DNA of 11,069 bases from a bacterium (lineage in GTDB: Bacteria > Desulfobacterota > UBA8473): the NCBI GenBank assembly GCA_009773075.1, contig WOUX01000116.1, forward strand, positions 1 to 11,069, in the 5' to 3' direction. The notes under the pieces are model-generated. The model was not told the DNA's origin. It saw nothing but the letters and a program-made list of their open reading frames with translations, and searched no databases. This document shows positions 5,249 through 11,069 of the stretch, in pieces. A program made the position numbers and the translations under genes. Every line of letters begins with the position of its first letter. Within the stretch, counting starts at the first letter, position 1.

Positions 5249-6583
5249 TTAAAAGGGCAACATCCCCCTTTTAAACCCCTTCATTCCGTTTGTGTTAAGT
5301 TTCTTAATCATATTACGTGCTTGAACATAATTCTTAATCAATTTATTTACATCCTGAACACTGGTGCCACTGCCCTTAGCTATTCTCTTGCGACGACTTC
5401 CATTTAATATGGTATGATTTAATCTTTCCTTTTTGGTCATCGAATTTATAATAGCTTCTATCTTAACCAATTCCCCTTCATCAGGCTGTAATCCTTTAAT
5501 ACCCTTAATCTTATTAACTCCCGGGATCATCCCCAAGATTTGATCCAATGAACCCATCCTTTTTATCTGTTGAATCTGTTCTTTAAAGTCTCCTAAAGTA
5601 AAGGCATTCTTTCTTATCTTCTTTTCGAGTTCCCTTGCCTTCTTATCATCAAAGGTCGCCTGGGCTTTTTCAATAAGGGATAAAACATCTCCCATCCCCA
5701 AAATACGAGAAGCCATCCTGTCGGGATAAAAAACCTCTAAGGCATCGAGCCGTTCTCCAGTACCCACAAACTTGATAGGTTTGTTGGTAACTGCCTTGAT
5801 AGACAAGGCTGCTCCACCTCTTGCATCACCATCCATCTTGGTAAGGATAACCCCGTCAATACCAAGTACTTCATTGAATTTACCGGCTACGTTAACCGCA
5901 TCTTGACCAGTCATTGCATCGGCCACCAGTAGAATCTCTTTGGGTAAAACTCGTTCCTTTATCCTCTGGAGTTCTTGCATCAATTCTTCATCTATGTGTA
6001 ACCTTCCTGCAGTATCAATAAGGACAACATCATGTCCATTAATACTTGCAGACCTTAATGCATTCGTGCAGATGGTTAATGGATCTTCCCCCAGTCTGGG
6101 ATTATACACATCAATCTCTAGATCCTGTCCTAGTTTCTGCAACTGGTCTATTGCTGCCGGACGGTAAACATCAGCCGGAACAAGATAAGTGTCATGTTTC
6201 TTCTCTTTCAAGAATCTGGCTACCTTACCAACTGTTGTTGTCTTACCAGACCCCTGCAACCCGACAAACATTATAGATACTGGAGACTTCCCCGACAGAC
6301 TAAGTTGAGAATTCTCCCCGCCTAAAAGGTAGGTAAGCTCTTCGTTAACGATCTTTATTACCTGCTGAGCAGGAGTGAAACTAGTCAGAACTTCTTGCCC
6401 CAATGCCTTAACCCTAATGGCTTCAATAAAGTCCTTGACAACCCTAAAATTCACATCTGCCTCTAAGAGGACCAGGCGAATCTCTCTCAGAACATCCTTG
6501 ATGTTCTGCTCAGTGAGCTTACCATGGCCCCTGAGTTTTTTGAATACTGCATTTAACTTTTCTGTTACTGCATCCTCAGTCAT
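5249..6583 (-). CDS. ffh: signal recognition particle GTPase Ffh (SRP54)
   Basis: GTPase that binds signal sequences and 4.5S RNA and delivers ribosomes to FtsY at the membrane. From the ATG at 6583 it has 444 residues. The N domain is ALGQEVL-type. The G domain shows GLQGSGKTT (108-116), DVYRPAAIDQL, DTAGRLH, TKMDGDARGGAAL and GTGERLDALE. The M domain has LGMIPGV, SMTKKERL and GSRRKRIAKGSGTSVQDVN, the RNA-binding helix-turn-helix, and ends with a short GMKGFKRGMLPF tail. An in-frame ATG at 6610 would give 453 residues with an extra MRRTYLYAA. I prefer 6583 because its MTEDAVTEKLNAVFKKLRG aligns with family N termini. Neither start has a properly spaced ribosome-binding site, since GAGGGA directly abuts the 6610 ATG. 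Both start codons lie in repeat-like DNA. First gene of the operon. Confidence 0.95.
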   Translation of the reverse strand: MTEDAVTEKLNAVFKKLRGHGKLTEQNIKDVLREIRLVLLEADVNFRVVKDFIEAIRVKALGQEVLTSFTPAQQVIKIVNEELTYLLGGENSQLSLSGKSPVSIMFVGLQGSGKTTTVGKVARFLKEKKHDTYLVPADVYRPAAIDQLQKLGQDLEIDVYNPRLGEDPLTICTNALRSASINGHDVVLIDTAGRLHIDEELMQELQRIKERVLPKEILLVADAMTGQDAVNVAGKFNEVLGIDGVILTKMDGDARGGAALSIKAVTNKPIKFVGTGERLDALEVFYPDRMASRILGMGDVLSLIEKAQATFDDKKARELEKKIRKNAFTLGDFKEQIQQIKRMGSLDQILGMIPGVNKIKGIKGLQPDEGELVKIEAIINSMTKKERLNHTILNGSRRKRIAKGSGTSVQDVNKLIKNYVQARNMIKKLNTNGMKGFKRGMLPF

Positions 6584-6688
6584 TGCAGCGTACAGGTAAG
6601 TACGCCTCATTCCCTCGGATTTGCGCGCCTTGCATCTGGAGCTTTTTACCTTGCCATCCCAATTTTGACTTTTTACGAGTTCGTCAAA
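6573..6688. repeat. putative dispersed-repeat remnant fused to the ffh 5' end
   Basis: This segment is richer in G+C than the AT-rich DNA on either side, with GCGCGC at 6623-6628. It carries a perfect 6-bp inverted repeat GCGTAC/GTACGC (6588-6593/6600-6605). Its text (plus strand: GACTTTTTACGAGTTCGTCA at one end, CTCAGTCATTGCAGCGTAC at the other) resembles a short interspersed repeat I recall from several environmental bacterial genomes. That recollection cannot be verified here. No second copy exists in this window. If real, only part of the element is present, since it stops at the ffh coding sequence. Confidence 0.45.
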
Positions 6689-6717
6689 TTTAATTCGCAG
6701 TTTAATGTAAGTTTGCT

Positions 6718-6746
6718 AATCTAAATAATTTTTGATGATTTGTCAA
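6718..6746 (-). promoter_or_regulatory. sigma70-type promoter of the ffh-to-yraN operon
   Basis: On the minus strand, a perfect TTGACA (6741-6746) is followed after 17 nt by TAGATT (6718-6723), four of six matches to TATAAT. Transcription would start near 6711, leaving a leader of about 100-130 nt that is mostly the repeat-like segment. It is the best candidate in the 164 bp between ffh and the CNBD gene. Confidence 0.6.
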
Positions 6747-6774
6747 GGGGAAAACTGATAACAAATCTAATTAT

Positions 6775-7278
6775 TCATCTGCTTAACGCTATACTCAAAG
6801 CTGTAGTTAACTTGATGGTATCTTCATCCGCCTTTCTCAGTCGGGTGCAAACCAATCGGGCAATATTTTTGACGATCTTAAAACCCATTCTTGGGTCTTT
6901 ATCTGCCAGTTTTTGAAAATCTTCCTTTTTTATTTCGCGAAGGGTACAATTACTAATTGCAATGACGGAGGCAGTTCGGACGTTATCTTCCAGTAGCCCT
7001 ACTTCACCAAATACTACGTGGTCACTGGCACTCAATCGTGTCAGTATCTTTTCTTTTTCTTCAAAACCCTGCCCGTCGATTTTCATAGTCAATGTCTTGG
7101 ACACCTCAACCGACCCATCCATTATGATATACATACTATCGCCTACATCCCCCTCCTGGATGATTATTGACCCATCAGGGACATTAATCTCCTTCATTAT
7201 TGTTATAATTTTCTCAATCTCTTCTGTAGTTAAGTCAGCAAAGACAGAAATCTCTTTCAAAAAAGCAACTTCGTCCAT
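6775..7278 (-). CDS. stand-alone cyclic-nucleotide-binding domain protein
   Basis: Cytosolic protein consisting of one cNMP-binding domain. Its 167 residues start LKEISVFADLTTEEIEKI, the usual CNBD entry helix. The beta-roll follows (IIIQEGDVGDSMYIIMDGSVEV, 38-59), with the phosphate-binding cassette FGEVGLLEDNVRTASVIA at 90-107, where E92 and R101-T102-A103 would hold ribose and phosphate. A C-terminal helical stretch (118-167) follows. There is no helix-turn-helix like that of Crp, so a transcription factor is unlikely. A GGAG stands 5 nt before the ATG. It lies 25 nt downstream of the potassium-channel gene on the same strand, so I infer that it serves that channel as a separate ligand sensor. 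An independent cAMP or c-di-GMP sensor is possible. Confidence 0.85.
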   Translation of the reverse strand: MDEVAFLKEISVFADLTTEEIEKIITIMKEINVPDGSIIIQEGDVGDSMYIIMDGSVEVSKTLTMKIDGQGFEEKEKILTRLSASDHVVFGEVGLLEDNVRTASVIAISNCTLREIKKEDFQKLADKDPRMGFKIVKNIARLVCTRLRKADEDTIKLTTALSIALSR

Positions 7279-7303
7279 AGCTTCTCCTGTAAGCTTTCAG
7301 CCA

Positions 7304-8530
7304 TCAGATGTTGACCGCTGAACGTTTCCCTTTTTTAAATCTTTTGCCGCTAATAATGATAGCAAAGTCGTTTTTTGTTATAATGTAATCATCCTCTGGG
7401 TTTATATTAACCCCAATCTCTTCTTTATCAGAGAAATAGTCTTTGTCAGACTCTTCAAATTTTTTCTTTATAAACATATCGATAGCCGAGACATCGTCAG
7501 ACAAAATATCCTCTAACTGTAACCCTTTCCTTTCAGTTAATATACCGATAAGAACTGAATTGTGCTTCTCCCTCAAAAATTGTACCAACTCTACGTATTT
7601 CTTTCCAACAAACCTATCTGGTATTTCAATTTTCTCCAGTCTATGTTCCTCATCATATGATAACAGACAGGAAACCACTTTAGATAACCCGGGGTGCACT
7701 GTAGCACTGGCCAATAGTTCTCCTATATGTTCGTCCCTTATGATGATTTCATCTACATTTGCCCTCTTTAAATGCTGTTTGTTCTCTATACTCAATAGCT
7801 CTGCACAGGTTCTGACATTTGGAGCTATTGTCTTTATGGCGAGAGTCCCCAGAGCTGTTCGTTCATCAGCCTTCTGTAAAGCGTGATCTCCGGACGTATC
7901 GGCAAGGACTATGGCATACTTAGCCTTTTTTATGTTGGCTCGATTCAATACGTCTTCATGAATAAAATTGCCTCTAATAAACTTAAAATCATATTTTTCA
8001 TACTTAGATCTCAGGGAATCTATCTCATCCACAGAGAGTTCGTTTACGATTACAATGGTGTTCTTCTTTGTATGGTCATCCAGTGTAAACACTTTAATTG
8101 CCTTTTCAGCATTTGAATTCCAGCCGCAGATGACGATGTGATCCTTATCTTTAATTGTTTCCAACCCTCTTCCCTCCTTGATCTTTTGCTGAACAAATAA
8201 CGAGGCTATGGTGGCGGTTACAATGGAAAGCAATCCAATCCCTGAAAACATTAGTACCAGGCCAACCAGTTTTCCAGCCAATGTGCTGGGCACTTTGTCT
8301 CCATATCCTACTGTTGTAACCGTAACCACTGCCCACCAAAACGCATCCCCCATGGTTCTGATAGAAGCCTGCATCGCATCACGTTCAAAGAAATACACAC
8401 TGAGAGAGCAGAGAGATAAAACCAAAAAGGTTAAACCCATCACCCTAAACAGGTGCTCTCTCCTAATAGTGAGAAATATTTTATTCAAGAAGCCTAATGC
8501 ATTACCCAGGAAACGATATAATTTTTGCAT
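7304..8530 (-). CDS. two-TM potassium channel with RCK (TrkA-N/TrkA-C) domains
   Basis: Predicted inner-membrane K+ channel of the MthK/Kch type, 408 residues. TM1 spans about 30-49 and the pore helix 62-72. The selectivity filter TVGYGD is at 73-78 and TM2 at about 86-113. The RCK N-lobe follows (HIVICGWNSNAEKAI at 131-145, then the ADTSGDHALQKADERTALGTLAIK dinucleotide fold). The nucleotide-binding loop is GWNSNA instead of GxGxxG, as in MthK's GWSES. The C-lobe (about 295-398) is interrupted by an acidic, lysine-containing stretch at about 341-380. The ATG has no visible Shine-Dalgarno. The gene lies 36 nt after the SDR gene and 25 nt before the CNBD gene, so co-transcription is likely. 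K+ selectivity is well supported; the gating ligand is not. Confidence 0.9.
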   Translation of the reverse strand: MQKLYRFLGNALGFLNKIFLTIRREHLFRVMGLTFLVLSLCSLSVYFFERDAMQASIRTMGDAFWWAVVTVTTVGYGDKVPSTLAGKLVGLVLMFSGIGLLSIVTATIASLFVQQKIKEGRGLETIKDKDHIVICGWNSNAEKAIKVFTLDDHTKKNTIVIVNELSVDEIDSLRSKYEKYDFKFIRGNFIHEDVLNRANIKKAKYAIVLADTSGDHALQKADERTALGTLAIKTIAPNVRTCAELLSIENKQHLKRANVDEIIIRDEHIGELLASATVHPGLSKVVSCLLSYDEEHRLEKIEIPDRFVGKKYVELVQFLREKHNSVLIGILTERKGLQLEDILSDDVSAIDMFIKKKFEESDKDYFSDKEEIGVNINPEDDYIITKNDFAIIISGKRFKKGKRSAVNI

Positions 8531-8566
8531 AAGAGGTTTTATAGACTATTACTTTGCAATCGTAAT

Positions 8567-9424
8567 TTATACTTTCAGGCACATCAGCCCAGTCTTTTCT
8601 GCCATAAAACGGTCAAATTCGTCATCGTCAAGCTTGGTACGTTGTCCCAGAAACTCCTCTACCATGGGGCCTCCGGAATATACCGCTTTCGGAGCGTCAG
8701 AGAGAACAGCTTTCAAAATTATGTCTGCAATCAAATCCGGTCCTGGAATAGAAATGCCGGCAAACACCTTCCCCAAACCGGCACCGGAAGCCTGGTAAAC
8801 CGGCTTGTAATCGTCGGCTGTCCTGGACAGAAGATCGCCGGTCAATTGACTGGCCACCTCGTTAAACTCCGTTGCTATTGCGCCAGGACGAATCGCAACT
8901 ACTCTTATTCCAAAAGGACGTACCTCTATACGAAGTGCATCAGTAATGGCCTCTACAGCATGCTTTGTAGAGGCATAAACCCCGCCCAAGGGAAAGGTGA
9001 ATTTCCCGGCTATAGAACTGAGATTAACAATTGTCCCTCTTCTTAGCCGGCGCATCCCTGGCAAACATGCCTTGGTAACCCGTATCATAGCAAAGAGATT
9101 TACCTCAAAAATACGCCTGACGGCCTCAATAGAGACATCTTCCAGCGCTCCTCGTATACTATATCCGGCATTGTTTATAAGGACTGAGATAGGTTCAGGC
9201 AGATTTGAAATTTCACGGCAGAATCTTTCAACGTCCTCGGGATCTGACAGGTCTACCTGTCGTGGAGTAATGCCCTGAACCTGATCTGCAAGTTCAGCAA
9301 GACGCTCTCTCCTCCTTGCTACTGCAATAACCTTAAAACCCTTTTCTACAAGCCTTATAGCTGTCTCCCTTCCTATCCCACTGCTTGCCCCAGTTACCAG
9401 TGCCATTTGTTCTTTTTGTACCAT
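8567..9424 (-). CDS. short-chain dehydrogenase/reductase (SDR)
   Basis: NAD(P)-dependent oxidoreductase with a classical SDR fold, 285 residues. It shows TGASSGIG (11-18) for cofactor binding. R38, after the second strand, hints at NADP preference. D59 sits in the VDLSD block, NNAG is at 84-87, and the catalytic set is S137 (NLSSIAG), Y150 and K154 (YASTK). The PGAIATEF segment follows. GGGAGGT lies 4 nt before the ATG. The substrate cannot be inferred. The gene is visibly more G+C-rich than its neighbours: line samples give about 48-58% against about 32% in the channel gene. That may reflect acquisition. It could head an operon with the channel, but no function links them. Confidence 0.92.
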   Translation of the reverse strand: MVQKEQMALVTGASSGIGRETAIRLVEKGFKVIAVARRRERLAELADQVQGITPRQVDLSDPEDVERFCREISNLPEPISVLINNAGYSIRGALEDVSIEAVRRIFEVNLFAMIRVTKACLPGMRRLRRGTIVNLSSIAGKFTFPLGGVYASTKHAVEAITDALRIEVRPFGIRVVAIRPGAIATEFNEVASQLTGDLLSRTADDYKPVYQASGAGLGKVFAGISIPGPDLIADIILKAVLSDAPKAVYSGGPMVEEFLGQRTKLDDDEFDRFMAEKTGLMCLKV

Positions 9425-9646
9425 TTTAACCTCCCAATAAAGACATTATCCCTTTCCAATGTCCTTTCTTTGCAATTGTATCTTATGTCTAAAGATAAAT
9501 ATATCATAAAAATAGAAGACAATATAAAGGGCCATAGAAAAGTGACAGTTTTTTCTTTGTCCCAAAAGGCGTTGAAAACTCTATCAAGATTGGCGGAGTA
9601 TTCGGAATTTCTAAGAGGTGAGTAGTAATTGGAGATAGTATCGAAA
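9425..9646. other. AT-rich intergenic spacer
   Basis: 222 bp between the SDR start and the end of the DUF4384 gene, both on the minus strand. It should hold the SDR promoter, but I find no pair of boxes good enough to name. It contains a short plus-strand reading frame (ATG at 9485, 46 residues) without a ribosome-binding site. I find no hairpin followed by a T run. Confidence 0.5.
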
Positions 9647-10489
9647 TCATCGCCTCAATGTGTAGACGGTTGTTGCCTCTGTCCAATCAGACGGTTCCAA
9701 CTGGTTAAGCCTCTTTACCAGGTCGCTTATCATGCCGGTGGATTTTGCATCAAAGACCCTGAATAAACCCTCCTGAAAGCCGAGCGTGATTATCTCCTCC
9801 TTATTAGTTGTGGCAATAATCTTTATCCTCTCTTCTGCAATCCTTCCCTTAAAATCAGGGAGAAACATTGCCTTAAGTTTTATCTTGCTTTCAGCAGTAG
9901 GGAATTCATATGCGGTTCCTGATTTTATGAAATTATCGCGGTTTATGGAATTCGGCAGAAGCAAGGTCACAGAGCCGTCAGCAGCAACTGAAAAAATACA
10001 CACATAACATTCTTTGTTTGCCTGATAAAATATCCTTACCTCATCGCCTTCTTTTAAATCTGCCTTTGAAAGCGAAACCTTCAATGAGATGCCTTCGCCT
10101 TTTTCAGGATAGACAGGCATTATAAGGGCCTTTAGTTTTACCCTGTAAAGATTTCTATCCTTTTCATCCCATCCTTCTCTTATGACGTTGACTTTTTCAA
10201 TCTTTCCTCTCACTGCTGCATAGACAAGGTCTTCAGCAAGCTGGCTGTTTGAGACAAGTGTGTGAGACCTTATAAATACGCCAAGTGCCTTTTCAACTGC
10301 CTTATTTTGAGCGTCCCTTTTTGCGCGCTCCATTATCTCTTTTTTAGTATCATATTCCCCCATAACAGCCTCGCCCTCAGCCTCAACCCAAACTTGTCCC
10401 TGAAGGCTTTTATCAGGGACAGGCTTTTCAGAAGCAAAAGAGACGAAGGGAAATACAAGCAGGAGAAATATCAAAGGTATTTTTTTCAT
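9647..10489 (-). CDS. secreted DUF4384-domain protein
   Basis: Exported protein of unknown function, 280 residues from the ATG at 10489. Residues 1-20 form a Sec signal peptide (MKKIPLIFLLLVFPFVSFAS) with probable cleavage near A19. It has no lipobox cysteine. Residues 30-125 (VWVEAEGEAVMG, AKRDAQNKAVEKALGVFI, NLYRVKLKALI) resemble the FlgT-N/LPP20-like domain found in envelope proteins. Residues about 134-200 match DUF4384 (LKEGDEVRIFYQANKECYVCIFSVAADGSVTLLLPN). A GTG at 10498 would add three residues, but AGGTGA (10495-10500) lies 5 nt from the ATG and decides for it. The start is 9 nt after the caspase stop, so the two are coupled. DUF4384 is often fused to or adjacent to caspase proteins. 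The molecular role is unknown. Confidence 0.85.
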   Translation of the reverse strand: MKKIPLIFLLLVFPFVSFASEKPVPDKSLQGQVWVEAEGEAVMGEYDTKKEIMERAKRDAQNKAVEKALGVFIRSHTLVSNSQLAEDLVYAAVRGKIEKVNVIREGWDEKDRNLYRVKLKALIMPVYPEKGEGISLKVSLSKADLKEGDEVRIFYQANKECYVCIFSVAADGSVTLLLPNSINRDNFIKSGTAYEFPTAESKIKLKAMFLPDFKGRIAEERIKIIATTNKEEIITLGFQEGLFRVFDAKSTGMISDLVKRLNQLEPSDWTEATTVYTLRR

Positions 10490-10494
10490 AAATG

Positions 10495-10500
10495 TCACCT
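10495..10500 (-). promoter_or_regulatory. ribosome-binding site of the DUF4384 gene
   Basis: AGGTGA on the minus strand, overlapping the caspase TAG stop (10499-10501) and 5 nt before the ATG at 10489. It suggests translational coupling and selects the short start. Confidence 0.65.
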
Positions 10501-11069
10501 AATTTTTTTTTCCACCGATTAACTGCGGTGTTTGTTCATTATTGTACTGCTTTCTGGCAATACGCTCCACCTGTGGTTTGATGTAGCCAAACAGGTCATC
10601 CATTTTAATGGAGCCATTCTGCCTTGTGACATCCTCGTTTTTGATACCCTTGAGCATGAAATACGTGAACAACCCATGCCCTTTTTCATCATACGTTGAA
10701 CTGATCTGGTCGCCTGATGAGGCAGACATGACTATCATATTTTTTGAAAGCTTTATATCCTGTTCAAGATTCATAACCAGTGGTCTTGCGCCTTTTGCCA
10801 AAACACTCCTTCCACCTGCTCCTGAGAAACAGGAATCAAGCGCAACGATAATCTCTTTTGCCTGAAGTTTGCCTAATGCATCATAGAGCCTTTTCAACGA
10901 ATACCCTGTTTCTGCAATGAATGACGGGTCTCCGTCATAAGGCACAAGAAAGGCATCGCCTGTCTTTGTATTCGGCGCGCCGTGGCCTGAATAGTAGATA
11001 AAGACTGTACCGCCAGTCTCGACATTATTCGGTAGCCACTTCTCAAAATACTTTGTCAAGTCACCTAAT
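10499..11069 (-). CDS. caspase-family (peptidase C14) protease, 5' end outside the window
   Basis: Metacaspase-like cysteine protease. 189 residues are visible, and the reading frame stays open to the right edge, so the N terminus (and probably a signal peptide and the first caspase strands) is missing. The catalytic dyad is seen: His in FIYYSGHGAP (codon 10982-10984) and Cys in VALDSCFSGAGGR (codon 10829-10831). Between and after them come DAFLVPYDGDP, ETGYSLKRLYDALGKL, SKNMIVMSASSGDQIS, GHGLFTYFMLKGI and the C-terminal DLFGYIKPQVERIARKQ. The p10-like subunit is short and ends soon after the protease fold. It is followed after 9 nt by the secreted DUF4384 gene, which suggests action at the envelope. 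Acidic residues such as the D before SC fit Arg/Lys-type specificity, but that is inference. The TTG at 11059 is not the true start. Confidence 0.9.
   Translation of the reverse strand, partial: LGDLTKYFEKWLPNNVETGGTVFIYYSGHGAPNTKTGDAFLVPYDGDPSFIAETGYSLKRLYDALGKLQAKEIIVALDSCFSGAGGRSVLAKGARPLVMNLEQDIKLSKNMIVMSASSGDQISSTYDEKGHGLFTYFMLKGIKNEDVTRQNGSIKMDDLFGYIKPQVERIARKQYNNEQTPQLIGGKKN

Noticed and set aside
6775..7278. CNBD protein as a Crp/Fnr transcription factor
   Set aside because: The protein ends after the nucleotide-binding domain and a helical tail. There is no room for, or sign of, a helix-turn-helix.
9407..9625. Small plus-strand reading frame, with a possible 46-residue protein from the ATG at 9485 (MSKDKYIIKIEDN...)
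   Set aside because: It has no ribosome-binding site, overlaps the SDR start when read from its longest form, and has no recognisable family. It may be real but cannot be supported.
10494..11069. Ten-base direct repeat GTCACCTAAT at 10494-10503 and at the window edge 11060-11069
   Set aside because: Many 10-base matches are expected by chance in 11 kb, one copy is inside the protease reading frame, and nothing structural surrounds them.

Overview
This window comes from a moderately AT-rich Gram-negative bacterium. The Gram-negative call rests on an LPS-heptose activating enzyme (rfaE2/hldE C-terminal domain) and on a signal-peptide-bearing envelope protein beside a caspase-like protease. The gene order ffh-rpsP-khpA-rimM-trmD-(second SPOUT methyltransferase)-rplS-rnhB-yraN is the classic bacterial SRP/ribosome/tRNA-modification operon, in the version with an extra RNA methyltransferase after trmD. 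I associate that version with Desulfobacterota, Nitrospirota and similar environmental lineages. No taxonomic marker settles the phylum, so this is inference.

Layout. (1) 61-689, minus: a vapBC toxin-antitoxin pair with a near-consensus promoter and palindromes over the transcription start. (2) 901-1383, plus: rfaE2, the only plus-strand gene, with its own promoter divergent from vapBC. (3) 1374-6610, minus: the nine-gene ffh-to-yraN operon, very compact, with overlapping or nearly touching cistrons, read from one promoter at about 6718-6746. Its last gene, yraN, overlaps rfaE2 tail to tail. (4) 6775-9424, minus: a short-chain dehydrogenase, a two-TM potassium channel with a cytoplasmic RCK/TrkA module, and a stand-alone cyclic-nucleotide-binding protein. 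The last two are probably one transcription unit, possibly all three. (5) 9647-11069, minus: a caspase-fold (C14) protease running off the right edge, followed by a secreted DUF4384-type protein.

How the genes work together. The large operon links protein targeting (Ffh), ribosomal proteins S16 and L19, 30S maturation (RimM, probably KhpA), tRNA m1G37 methylation (TrmD), an orphan SPOUT methyltransferase and RNA/DNA hybrid repair (RNase HII). The channel and the CNBD protein look like a cyclic-nucleotide-gated channel split into two polypeptides. The caspase and DUF4384 genes sit 9 nt apart and probably act together at the envelope.

The most unusual signals are non-coding. A repeat-like, GC-richer segment (about 6573-6688) runs into the ffh 5' end and supplies its start codons. 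Degenerate 7-bp tandem repeats (ATTCACG type) occur in two spacers of the same operon. I see no CRISPR array, tRNA, rRNA, insertion sequence or convincing rho-independent terminator. The annotation is mostly conventional, and I do not claim a new system with confidence.
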